From Methanobrevibacter boviskoreani JH1 (GTDB lineage Archaea > Methanobacteriota > Methanobacteria > Methanobacteriales > Methanobacteriaceae): 64,000 bases of DNA. Below are positions 18,241 through 29,100 of this stretch, piece after piece (the stretch's first letter is position 1; every line of letters starts with the position of its first letter). The notes beneath the pieces were generated by a model that did no database searches, was not told the origin of the DNA, and saw only the letters and a program-made list of their open reading frames with translations. The stretch is from assembly GCF_000320505.1 (NCBI RefSeq), contig NZ_BAGX02000008.1, positions 1 through 64,000 on the forward strand. The letters are read 5' to 3'. Position numbers and translations under genes: made by a program.

Positions 18241-18501
18241 TTTCACACCTAAATCTTTTTCAAAGTAATCATAATCGGGAAACTATTTTTCCTAAGTTCC
18301 TAATTATTTAATAAAATTAACTTTTAGTAATTGTAATTTTAAATTATTTTTTTATATTACTAAATATAATATTATAATATATATTTAAGATAATTTATAA
18401 AATTATTTAATTTTTTAGAATTATTCTAGTTTATTTTAAAGTTATTTTTTTTTTAAAATTTATAGATTTTAAGTTAATAAATTATGGTATTGGTGTTTAT
18501 T

Positions 18502-19275
18502 ATGGATGAATTAAATTTAATTTCATGGAATGTAAACGGTATTAGGGCAATTCATAGAAAAGGTTTTATAGATTGGCTTCAAAAGGAAGACGCGGATATT
18601 GTATCTATTCAGGAGATCAAAGCTCAAATCGACCAACTTCCAAGAAAATTGATTAATGTTCCAGGTTATAAATCCTATTTTAATTCAGCTTTGAGAAAGG
18701 GTTATAGTGGAGTTGCAACTTATTCAAAAGAAGGGCCTAATCAGGTTATTAATGGAATGGGTATTGAGAGATTCGATGTTGAGGGAAGACTTTTAAGACT
18801 TGATTATGATGATTTTACACTATTGAATATCTATTATCCTAATGGCGGTTCCGGTGAGGAACGATTACAATATAAGATGGATTTTTATGATGCTTTTCTA
18901 GATTATACCAATGGTCTAGTGGATGAAGGTTATAATCTGGTTATTTGTGGAGATTTGAATACGGCCCATAAGCCTATTGATCTTGCAAGACCTAAAGAGA
19001 ATGAGGAGACCTCCGGATTTTTACCTATTGAAAGGGAATGGGTTAGTAAATTCTTGGATAATGGTTATGCTGATACTTTTAGAATGTTCAATCAGGACCC
19101 TGATAATTATACCTGGTGGAGTTATAGGACTAGGGCAAGGGATAGAAATGTGGGATGGAGACTTGACTATTTCTTTGTAAACGACGAGTTTAAGTCTCAT
19201 GTAAAGGATTCTTATATATTATCTGATGTTATGGGCTCAGATCACTGTCCAATTGGACTTAAAATTAAGGTTTAA
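18502..19275 (+). CDS. xth: Exodeoxyribonuclease III / AP endonuclease
   Basis: Mg-dependent AP endonuclease of the exonuclease III family, about 257 residues. Conserved catalytic blocks are [16 protein letters not shown] (metal-binding Glu), [15 protein letters not shown] (Asp/Asn), GWRLDYFFV and SDHCPI (catalytic His). The ATG at 18502 is preferred because the family starts a few residues before SWNVNG and GGTG precedes it; an earlier in-frame ATG at 18484 has no ribosome-binding site. Works in base-excision repair, as does tag at 1030. Confidence 0.93.
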   Translation: MDELNLISWNVNGIRAIHRKGFIDWLQKEDADIVSIQEIKAQIDQLPRKLINVPGYKSYFNSALRKGYSGVATYSKEGPNQVINGMGIERFDVEGRLLRLDYDDFTLLNIYYPNGGSGEERLQYKMDFYDAFLDYTNGLVDEGYNLVICGDLNTAHKPIDLARPKENEETSGFLPIEREWVSKFLDNGYADTFRMFNQDPDNYTWWSYRTRARDRNVGWRLDYFFVNDEFKSHVKDSYILSDVMGSDHCPIGLKIKV

Positions 19276-19327
19276 CTATAATTATTGTTAAAAGGTTTTA
19301 TCTTTTTAATCTAATCATGTTTTTTTC

Positions 19328-19680
19328 TTCATATTTAAAAATAGGATTGTTGTTCTTTTCACTAAATTGTATTTATTGAGGTTAAATGAACCGGTTAAAT
19401 TCCATTTTTTTTAATATGTTTATATTTTTTGATTCGTGTTTAAAAACAAGTTGTCAATGTTCTTTTTTTAATATAAATTATGTTCATCTTTATTTAAACT
19501 TAACAATGAGATAAATGGCTTCTGTTTTTTCTATGTTCTTAAAAACAGGATTATTGATGTTTATTTTTTTTAATGTAACTATGTACATTTATTGAAATTA
19601 AAAATAAATAAAAAGGGATGAATTTTTTTTAATGTAACTATGTCCATTTATTGGAATTAAAAATAAATAAAAAGAATTGA
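19328..19680. repeat. Degenerate repeats ending in a 59-bp tandem duplication
   Basis: The spacer after xth (19276-19682) holds no gene. Two 59-bp units at about 19563-19621 and 19622-19680 share TAATGTAACTATGT, CATTTATTG and ATTAAAAATAAATAAAAAG. Looser copies precede them around 19340, 19440 and 19539, each with TTAAAAA-AG followed by a T-run and a TATGTTCAT-like segment. Confidence 0.7.
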
Positions 19681-19682
19681 TT

Positions 19683-20379
19683 TTATAATACTGTGTCTAC
19701 ATCAGAGATATTGTTTAGAACAATCACGTCAAGTTTTTCATTTTCAATCCTTTGTTCTTGTTCATAGGTTAATTCTGAGTTTACAAGTATTCCACTCATT
19801 CCTGCGTTTAATGCTCCTTCAATATCTGTCTCATATTTATTTCCAACCATAACGCTTTTATCTGGACTACAATGAATTCTTTTAAGCGCCTCTATAAATA
19901 TCTGTGGATGTGGCTTTTCATAACCGACCTCTTCTGAGGTTATTACAATATCAAAGAATGGATGTAAGTTTAATCTGATGAGTTTCTCCCATTGTTTAAT
20001 GGTTATCCCATTGCTGATAGCGCCTATTTTATAACCTTTTTGTTTAAGGTAAATTAATATGGCAATAGTTCTTGGAAATGGTTGGAGTAATGAGAACTTA
20101 ACGTTATGGTAGGTTGTCATACCAAGTGCTATAAGATAGGGATCCTCTGCACCGATTACCCTTTTTGTAAGTACGTTAAAATGTTTACCATAGTTTGAGC
20201 CTTTTTCGGCGATGATCTCTTTAAAAATATCATATGCCTCTTCTTCATCAATAGGAAGTCCATTCTCGACAATATTGTTTATTGCAGCATGTCTTGCAGT
20301 TTCTGCAAATGAAGAAGTATCAAGTAATGTGTCATCAATATCAAAAAAATACTGCTTTATCTGAACAATTTTCTTCCAT
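19683..20379 (-). pseudogene. HAD-superfamily phosphatase, broken by a homopolymer frameshift
   Basis: The intact reading is a HAD hydrolase of about 231 residues. It opens with ATG at 20379 (MEENCSDKAVFF) and continues with motif I DIDDTLLDTSS, motif II AISNG, and motif III/IV KPHPQIF and VGNKYETDIEGA. Motif I is split: a run of seven A on the + strand (20342-20348) reads as seven T in the gene, while six are needed to keep GTA TTT TTT GAT in frame. Only the internal ATG at 20120 gives an unbroken ORF, and that product lacks the catalytic Asp of motif I. A sequencing error is as likely as a real mutation. Confidence 0.75.
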
Positions 20380-20597
20380 ATTCTCGCCTATAATTTTTTT
20401 TTTAATGAATATAATAATATAATTTAATAACAATATATTATTAATATTATATTTGAAAATTCTTTATTAATATTTATATTTGTTTTAGATAGGTTTTGTC
20501 TAATAATTAATTTTTCGGATAAATTATATGATGAAAAATTATAAATTTTTTAAATTTAAAATAATTAAATATATATGAATTTTTTTAGGTGCTATAA

Positions 20598-21308
20598 TTG
20601 TTAAAGGAAAGATCTGAGGAAAGGCCTGAAGAGAGTCCGGAACAAATAAAACTTGAGAAGACTATTAAAGAAGCGGCTCAGGAGTTTTTAAAAGAATATA
20701 ATGCAAGTTTACCTGAGGTAATGGAACTTGAATATGAGGGATTCTACAGAAGGGGCTTCTTTGTAACTAAAAAAAGATATGCGGTAATAGAGGAAGGAAA
20801 TATTATTGCAAAAGGTTTGGAACTTGTAAGAAGAGACTGGGCACCAATTGCTAAAAATGCACAGGAAGATGTGTTGATGGCAATATTAAATGAGGGTAAT
20901 GTTGACAAGGCTGCAGAAGTTATTAAAAAAGCACTGGAGAAACTCCATTCAAGGGAAGTCAATCGTGATGACTTGGTTATACATACCCAGATTACAAAAA
21001 GTTTGGATAAATATAAACAAATAGCTCCTCATGTTGTTGCGGCACATATTATGGAAGAGCACGGACTTAAAGTTAAAAGGGGAGACATATTAAGATATGT
21101 TATAGTTAAAGGAAAAGGTTCTATAAGTTCTAGGGCTGTTCCTTATGATTATGTCGATGAAAATACTGAATTTGATATAACTTATTATGTCAAACATCAG
21201 TTAGTTCCTGCGGTATCACGTATCATGAGTTCCTTCGGATATAGTGAAAGTGAATTAGAACATTTGGACAGTCCGGATAAACAGCAAACATTGGATTCAT
21301 TCTTCTAA
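20598..21308 (+). CDS. polB2: Family B DNA polymerase, C-terminal subunit of the split enzyme (PolB2)
   Basis: Corresponds to the C-terminal palm/thumb part of an archaeal family B replicative polymerase. It has EGFYRRGFFVTKKRYAVI with the KKxY DNA-binding motif at residues 58-62, RRDWAPIAKNAQ, HIMEEHG, RGDILRYVIVKG and the thumb. The last eight residues QQTLDSFF form a PCNA-interacting box (Q229, L232, F235, F236). Methanobacteriales such as Methanothermobacter are known to encode this polymerase in two genes, so the 236-residue length is natural and not a truncation. The catalytic N-terminal gene is elsewhere. TTG start seven bases after AGGTG (20589-20593). The Glu-rich first 20 residues look disordered. 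Confidence 0.9.
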   Translation: MLKERSEERPEESPEQIKLEKTIKEAAQEFLKEYNASLPEVMELEYEGFYRRGFFVTKKRYAVIEEGNIIAKGLELVRRDWAPIAKNAQEDVLMAILNEGNVDKAAEVIKKALEKLHSREVNRDDLVIHTQITKSLDKYKQIAPHVVAAHIMEEHGLKVKRGDILRYVIVKGKGSISSRAVPYDYVDENTEFDITYYVKHQLVPAVSRIMSSFGYSESELEHLDSPDKQQTLDSFF

Positions 21309-21489
21309 TAAATCACACTTAACCAATGCCAACATTATTTTTTAAAGATTTTATTTTCTTATAATCTTTATTTTTATCCTAAAAAATGCTCTTTTTAAAT
21401 ACATTTATATATTAGAAAAATTTAATATATTATTATCATTATTCTTAGATGACTCTTTTTGCTCTATTATTCTTTAATCTAATAAGAAT

Positions 21490-21521
21490 ATAAATAAGTC
21501 TTTTCTTGCTAACTTATTTAT
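21490..21521 (+). promoter_or_regulatory. Inverted repeat at the S8e promoter/leader
   Basis: ATAAATAAG (21490-21498) and CTTATTTAT (21513-21521) form a nine-base inverted repeat with a 14-base loop, 80-110 bases before the S8e gene. The left arm overlaps a TATA-like stretch. It could be promoter symmetry or a leader hairpin used for autogenous control. Confidence 0.3.
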
Positions 21522-21602
21522 TTGAGGGTTGTTTAAGTCTTGCGATTTTAAAATTATTTTATTATTTGAAAAATTAACTATCAATTTTATTTAGGTGAAA
21601 TA

Positions 21603-21980
21603 ATGGCAATTAGTCAAGGAAAATCAATCAGAAGTCCATCTGGTGGAAGATTAAGATCCAACCGTGGAAAAAGGAAATCAGAATTAGGAAGAGCTTCTGC
21701 AGAAACTAAATTAGCTGGTAAAAGGTTAAGAAAAATCAGAACTCGTGGTGGAAACGAAAAGCTTAGATTAGATGGTGGAAACAAAATCAATGTTGTAGAT
21801 CCAAAAAATAATAAGGCTGAAGTTCTTGATATTTTAGATGTTGTAGAAAATAATGCTAACCCTAACTATGTAAGAAGGAACATTATTACTAAAGGTGCAG
21901 TTGTAGAAACTGCTAAAGGTAAAGCTAAAGTTACCTCAAGACCAGGTCAAACTGGTGTTATTTCTGGTGTTTTATTATAA
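21603..21980 (+). CDS. rps8e: 30S ribosomal protein S8e
   Basis: Basic 125-residue protein of the archaeal/eukaryotic small ribosomal subunit. The N-terminal GKSIRSPSGGRLRSNRGKRK and the C-terminal NPNYVRRNIITKGAVVETAKG are characteristic. It has the normal archaeal length (about 125). The start is ATG after TAGGTGAAATA. Codon use is tidier than its neighbours (AGA, GGT, GAA, GTT), as expected for a highly expressed gene. Confidence 0.97.
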   Translation: MAISQGKSIRSPSGGRLRSNRGKRKSELGRASAETKLAGKRLRKIRTRGGNEKLRLDGGNKINVVDPKNNKAEVLDILDVVENNANPNYVRRNIITKGAVVETAKGKAKVTSRPGQTGVISGVLL

Positions 21981-22965
21981 GCACTTTCTATTATTTTTTT
22001 CTTTTTTTATTCCTATAATTATTTAGATTTATTGTAGTTTTCTTCTGTATAATTTCTCTTTCTATCTAAATACTTCATATTTATCTACCAATTCAATACC
22101 GATTAGATGATAGTGGAATTTCAATATGGAATATAAACTATAATTGAATCTAAAAATCTATTTTTTGAATTTTAAAATTTTCATTTAATCTTATTGAACA
22201 ATTTCCTAATGTATTATTTGCCGAAATCCAATTTTTACATTGGGAGAACATTTAAAAGATAGATGTAATACCAGATCTCTTTTTTGAAAAATCTTATAAT
22301 TTTTCCTATTCCTGTTTAATGATCATTATTGGAATCGATTTTTTAGAAGGTTATGAATCTTAAAAACTCAACTAACTTTATAGAATATCAATCTTTTTTA
22401 AGTTTTAATAAAAATTATAAAGAATGTATAAATTTTTATGTACCATTTTTTATTTAATATTGATTTTGTACAGTTTAAACCTTTTATTTTATCTGTTTAT
22501 TCATTGTTTTTCATTATTTTCTTTTTTAAAAAATCATTGTTTTTTCTATTTATTTGAAAATGAATTATTGTTATGTAATAATATGTATTTTCGATAAATT
22601 ATCTTATTTTTAATTTATATGAGTTTATATTCATTTTTTTAATTTTTAATTGTTATATATTTTATTGTTTGTCAAAAATTTAAGTCTATATAATTTAAAT
22701 ACTATAAATTAGATATTAATTAATGCATATTTTTTCAATATGTAAATCATTGCATTTCATTATTTTATTAAAGAATAATGTTCAATGCAATGATTAGGTT
22801 TTTAAATATTGACTCTATGGAAATTAGGCTGATTTTCATTGACTTTATATTTTTAATTGTTATTCATTTCCATAAAAAGAATTATTAAATATTGTTCATC
22901 TGATTAAATTAATTCTAATTTCCATTGGGTAAATATTTAATTTCTATTAAATATGGAGGTTAAAA
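21981..22965. other. Long gene-free AT-rich spacer before the surface-protein island
   Basis: 985 bases without a credible ORF, RNA gene or recognisable gene remnant. It starts with a T-rich stretch suited to termination of S8e. It ends with a hairpin (22745-22795) and the GGAGG ribosome-binding site of the adhesin-like gene. Confidence 0.55.
22745..22795 (+). promoter_or_regulatory. Long hairpin upstream of the adhesin-like gene
   Basis: AATCATTGCATT (22745-22756) pairs perfectly with AATGCAATGATT (22784-22795), and an inner ATTATT/AATAAT stem (22759-22764 and 22774-22779) extends it. It lies 170 bases before the gene, where an operator or a leader structure would be expected. Confidence 0.45.
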
Positions 22966-25824
22966 ATGAATAATAAAGGTGCTTTGTTAATATTGGGTAT
23001 TTTACTTCTATTTTTAATTGCAATTCCTTCTGCTTTTGCTAGTTCGGATTTTAATTCTTCAACTACAGATGATGATCCAGGGTCTAACTATAATAATGCA
23101 GTTGTAGAATACTCTGGTAACCTCGAGTCTAATTATAATAATACAATTGTTCAAGACACTATAAATGCAGGTTCAGACTTTAGTTCATTAAATGAGGCTA
23201 TTTCATCTGCAAGCAATGGTACTGTTATTAATTTAACTGGAAATATTACCGAAAGTGACGGAGAGGCTTCTACCTTTTCAAGTGGAATTACAATTAATGG
23301 TAAGAACATAACCATTGAAGGTAATGGATTTACAATCAGTGCAAGTAATAAAAATATGATATTCACCGTGAACTCCGGTTCTGTATTGACATTAAATAAT
23401 GTAATTATGGCTAATGGTTATAGTAGTGGATATTGTGCCGGTATTTCTAATGTGGGAACCTTAATTGTTAATAATTCAACATTTATTAATAACACAGCAT
23501 ATGGTTCCGCCGCAATTGATAGTACTGGTGTAATACTAATTAACAATTCTAATTTTATAAACAACACCACCTCTTCTGGTAAAGACTGTGGTGCGATTTC
23601 AAATGTTGATAATAATGCTTATGCTACAATTACCAATACTAATTTTATAGGTAATTCCGCTTCAAGAAATGGTGGAGCTATTAAAAATCAGAATAATAAT
23701 CGTTTATATATTGAAAATTGTACTTTCATAGGTAATCATGCTTCTGGAAATAGTAAAGGTAGTTATGGTGGTGCAATCTACAGTTGGGATAATGCAAATA
23801 TTGTTATTGTAAATTCCCTTTTCATGAATAACTATGCAGGTAGTAATGTTGTCTCTGGTGCTAAGGGTGGAGCTATTTATATTAGTGCAGGTAATGCTGG
23901 TGGTGTATCCACTGCTAATATTACAAGATCCAAATTCATTAACAATCAAGTTAATGGAACTTCAAGTTCCCTTCAAGGTAATGGATTCTTCCTGGAAAGA
24001 AGCAATTCCACTATTAATTATAATATAATAATAAACAATAATACAAATAATATTGTTTACGCCTCTAGTGAGAAAGGAAATATTGATTATAATTACTGGG
24101 GAGATAAGGATAATTTTACAGCAATTTCCAATGAAATTGTAAAGGATTGGGCTAAATTAACCTTAAGTCCTAATAAAAATATTGTATTAGTTAATGAATA
24201 ACCGAATTTGTGCCAAAACTTGTTTTCACTGACGGTGAGAACATAAGCTATGTTGAAGACAGTCTTTTTAATATTGATTTTGATCTATCCACCAAAATAT
24301 GGGAGCAGTAAATCAAAGTAATGTAGGTCTTAATTCTCCATTTTCATATACAGGATCTAGTATTGGGGAGGATATTATTACATTATCCTATTTAAATGGT
24401 TCTCTATTAGATTATCCAATTAACATTAGGAGCAATATGAGTTTTGATGTAATACTAAATAATATTAGTTATGGGGAAGATGAACACATTAATGCAAGTC
24501 TTCCGTCTAATGCTACCGGTCAAATTACTTTTATATTAAATAATTTGTCAAATACTGTAAATGTTGTTTTGACGGAAGTGCAAATACAACATTCTCCGGT
24601 TTAGATGCAGGTAATTATACCCTTGTTACTTTATATTCCGGTGACAGTCAATATGCTCCATTAAATTATACATCAGGATTTGAGGTTTTACCGATTAATC
24701 CTAGTGTAGTGATTTCCGTTGATGATATTGTTTATGGTGAAGGCCTTACAATTGATGTTGACTTAAGTAACAACATTGGTGGTGATGTTATTGCAGGAGT
24801 TAATGGTAGAAACTACACTATCAATATTGTTGACGGTAAAGGATCTTTAAATGTATCCGATATTCTCGATCCTGGAAGATATGACGTAAATGTATATTAT
24901 GTTGGTAACAATAACTATAACTCTGTAGATAATTCAACTAGATTTGTTGTAAAATATATCTCAAATATTCTCATTGATACTGCTGAAAATGGTACTGTAT
25001 ACATTAAATTGACTTATGATGATGGCAAGACAATATCTAACGAGAACATTATCTATTCTATAAATGGATCTAATAGTGTTATCACCACCACCGATGACAA
25101 TGGAACAGTTTTCATCCATGATTTAATTGGTAAATCCACAATATATGTTAGCTATTATGGTAATGAGAATTGTAGCGCTGCTGAAAATAGTACAAATCTT
25201 TTAATTATTCCTCCTAAGGGGAAGTTAAATACCACATTTGACTCAGGCAACTTCAAACAATATGCTGTTGATTATAGTGCTGGAGAAAAGGGTAATTACT
25301 TTAATTTCACTTTAAAAGATTCCAATGGTAATGCTTTAGCAAATAAAACTGTTTATATTAATATTGCTGGTAAAACCTATAATAGAACCACCGATTCAAA
25401 TGGGTTTGCAAGAATTCAAATAAACCTTGCAAGGGCAAGTGTTTATACCGTTTCAATTTATTTTGCAGGTGACAATGATTATAACGGTGTATTTACTACA
25501 AGTAAATTGACTATTAATAAGAAACCAGCTACCTTGACTATTGCTGGTACTAATTCCCTTAAGGTTAATGCTTATAGAACCTTGACATTTACCTTGAAAG
25601 GAGTCAAAACCACTAATAGTAAAAAATATGTTAATGCCGCTGGTAAGACATTAAAAGTCACTGTCAATGGTAAAACTTACACATTAAAAACAGATAAAAA
25701 TGGTAAGGCAACTTTAAAAGTAAAATTCACTAAAACTGGAACCTATGCCATTAAAACTGTATTTAAGGGTGACATCACATTTGCTGCAAAAACTACTACT
25801 GCTAAAATTACAGTAAAAAGATAA
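22966..25824 (+). pseudogene. Adhesin-like surface protein interrupted by three frameshifts
   Basis: Read through, this is one secreted protein of about 950 residues. It has a signal peptide (MNNKGALLILGILLLF, then SAFA), then a beta-helix region with Chlamydia-Pmp-like NNSTFINN and GGAI repeats, then Ig-like domains ending in AKITVKR. The frame is lost three times, each consistent with one missing base: near 24199 (after ILVNE), near 24295 (before MGAVNQSN) and near 24575 (before GSANTTFSG). Open segments are 22966-24201, 24204-24311, 24299-24604 and about 24578-25824. Start at ATG after TGGAGGTT. This is either a decayed or phase-variable adhesin or an assembly artefact. Membrane anchoring is not evident. 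Confidence 0.8.
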
Positions 25825-25844
25825 AATTTAGTTGTTTTAAAGAG

Positions 25845-25883
25845 AATAGTTACTGGGTAACTATTTTCCCTTTTTTTCTTTTA
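25845..25883 (+). terminator. Perfect hairpin plus T-run after the broken adhesin-like gene
   Basis: AATAGTTAC (25845-25853), loop TGG, GTAACTATT (25857-25865), then TTCCCTTTTTTTCTTTT. Twenty bases after the stop codon. A textbook intrinsic-type structure. Confidence 0.75.
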
Positions 25884-26110
25884 AAATTTTAAATTTATTA
25901 TTGTCTTAAAATTTTTAGAATATTTTATTCAAATCGCTATTTTTCTTGGTTTCTTAGTCATTTTAAAAATTTTTTATTTAAAAAAATTATTTTTGTAAAA
26001 GATTTTTGATAAATTTTAAATATATCTTAAATTATATAATATTTTAGTCAACATTATTTTAGAAAATCTAAAATAATTTTGATGTTACAATAATTAGGAG
26101 GGGAGATTAT

Positions 26111-29100
26111 AAAAAAGCTAAGAAGCTAATATTACTTTCTATTATAATGATTACAATTTTAGTAATATTTACTTCTAGTATAAGTGCTAGTGATTCTTTA
26201 AATGATACGACAGTATTAGACTCAAGTAACAATAATCAAAACATGACTTTATTGGATTCAAGTGTTGTAAATAACTCGAATATTTCAAAGGATATCAAAA
26301 CTTCTGTAAATAATAGATCAGTTGTTAAAGGTTCGAATACTAATCCGGCTTTAAATATTACAATCAAAGATTCATATAATTCTAAAACAAAAAATTATAC
26401 TGAAGAAGGAGTTGTTGTTTCTGGTGCAGTAGTAAATATCTATGATTCTAATAATAAATTGGTATTTACAGGTAAATCTAATAATAATGGTAATGTTATA
26501 GTGGATCAGTTAAATGGTTATGGCCAGTATAAAATGACTATCGCTTATTCAACCTATCTTACTGAGGTTAAATACTTTAACTATACTGTTAAATCAAGAC
26601 ATCAAAAAATGAGCTATAGATTCGTTCCTGATATGGCATTTATTGTTTATTATGCTGGAAATGTTAATAAGATAAATTATTTAATGAATATCAGTAGAAG
26701 GGTTTATTATATTAATAACTACAACCCATTTGAAACTGATAAATTATGGATGCTATCTTATGCTAACTTCATTTTATTGGATATGTATTCCGATGATACA
26801 GTTTCAAAATATTTAAGTTATATAAAGAATTCTCCGGCTAATAAAAATAGAATGATTTCATATACCTTCGGTGTATTCTCAGCATCAACGAATTTAGGAC
26901 TTAATTTTGTAGGTACAAAATCTTCTAATAATACAATAAATACTTTGGAGAATACTTATATTGGATCTTATATGCAGGCTAATGATATATCCGATAGTGT
27001 TGTATTGGAAAATAATATGCATGGTGTATTTAATTATATAAGATTCTTGCTTGGAGAAACTAAGGTTAATCCTACCTTAAATACAAGTACTACTCCTATG
27101 CTTACTTCAACATGGGGTATTTATCATCCAGGTTATGGAAGATTTGACGCCTCACCTAGCCAGTCATTAATTAATAAATGGATTTTAGCTGATCAGGGTT
27201 ATAATAAAGATGGCCAGGGAAGTTTAAATTGGATGACTGTGGAATATATTTCATGGCAAAAATCAAATGTAAACTCATCTAGTTTATTTGATAAATTTGA
27301 AAAATGGTATTCTTCCAATAAATCTAATATTAAAAGTCCATATATTGTTGTTGTAAGTTATTATTCTGGCGGGAATCTTGTGGATGCTTTGATTAAGGAA
27401 TATGAGTCTCAGGGACGTGCGGCTTTCAATTTATATCAAAGTGAAACTTCACCTTCAATGGCCTCATTATTAACGTTATTTGCAAAAACTACATCAAGAA
27501 GTATTTCAGCTGTTAATTCATTGTATTCATGGTCCTTAGATTATGCCAATACAACTGGCGGTGCGGTAGGTAGTTTAAAAGAATTGAATGTGGAAATTAT
27601 TAAAGCTTTATCACAGGTTAGTCTCTCTAGTTATAAAAGCGGACATGGTCCTCAAATTGAGTGGACTTATTCAGTAACAGTCCCTTCTTTTGAAGGAGTA
27701 TTTGGAACTGTTGAGGTTTCATATACAAACTCTGCAGGTGTTGAAGTTCCTATTGAGGCAGGTGTAAAAAAACTTGTTCAAATGACAAATGGATGGGCTA
27801 AACTTAAAGAATTAAATAATTCTGATAAAAAGGTAGCGATTGTTCTATACAATTATCCTCCTGGTAAAAGTGATATTGCGGCATCCTATTTAGATATATT
27901 TAACAGTACACATGTTTTACTTAAACTACTTGCAGATAATGGTTATAATATTGGAATGAGCAAGAATCAAATTCCAGATGTTGATGAATTGACTAAATTG
28001 ATTGAAGAGGCATGTAACAAAGGTACATGGGCTCAAGGTTATTTAAATGATTATGTGGATAAATATTGGGATACCTTAATGGCCAATGGTCAATTGATTA
28101 ATTATTCCCAGTATAAAAAATATTTAAATAGTTTGAATTCAACTTTAAAAAATCAATTAGTTAAAAAATGGGGATCTGATATCGGTAAGATAATGGTGTA
28201 TAATGGTACTAAACATAAGGGTAAATACATAGTTATTCCTGGAATTATGTTCGGTAACATCTTTGTTACTTTCCAGCCAAGTAGAGGTTGGGAAGAAGAG
28301 GATATTGCAAATTATCATAGTGCAACTTTACCTCCTCACCAACAATATATATCATTCTACAAATGGTTGTCAGGTAATTTCAAAGCAAATGCCATTATAA
28401 ACATGGGTACCCATGGAACTTTAGAGTTCCTACCTGGTAGAGACATTGGTCTACAAGCAGATGATTGGAGTTTTGAACTTACTGAAATACCTACTATCTA
28501 TCCATATATTGTTTCAAACCCTGGAGAGGCAATGATTGCTAAAAATAGATTGGGGGCATTGATGATTTCACACATGACTCCTGCAACTGTTATCTCAGAT
28601 TTATATGGTAATTATACATTGTTAAATGATTATATTACCTTATATCAACAGGCTGTAAGGGTTGGAAGTAATTCAACTGCTCAAGAATATAAAAAGATGA
28701 TTCTTAAACTTGCAAATTCATCACAGATTAAATTTGATTTACCAAAGGATAACTCTGATAAAACTTTCCAGTCTTGGTTATTATCAATTGATTCTAAATT
28801 AGATGATCTTCAAAACGATTTAATCACAATGGGATTACATAGTTTAGGTAAAGTTTTAACTGGTGATGAATTAATTCAAGAAATAATAACAATCGTATCC
28901 TCAAGAACAGATATTTACACTGAGGTTCTACATTATTTATATCCTGAATTAAAGAATCTAGATTATTATTCTGATGTTAAAGGAAATTCAAAATATAAAA
29001 CTGAAGTAAATGCTACTAAAACCTGGTTATATAATACCATAGCAATAATGGTAAATGGAAGTATAAACTTTAATGCTTTAATGTCCTTTTATGGAATCAA

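Noticed and set aside
26320-26350. tRNA T-loop-like GGTTCGAAT
   Set aside because: It lies inside the CobN-like coding sequence and no cloverleaf arms or acceptor stem can be drawn around it. No tRNA was found elsewhere.
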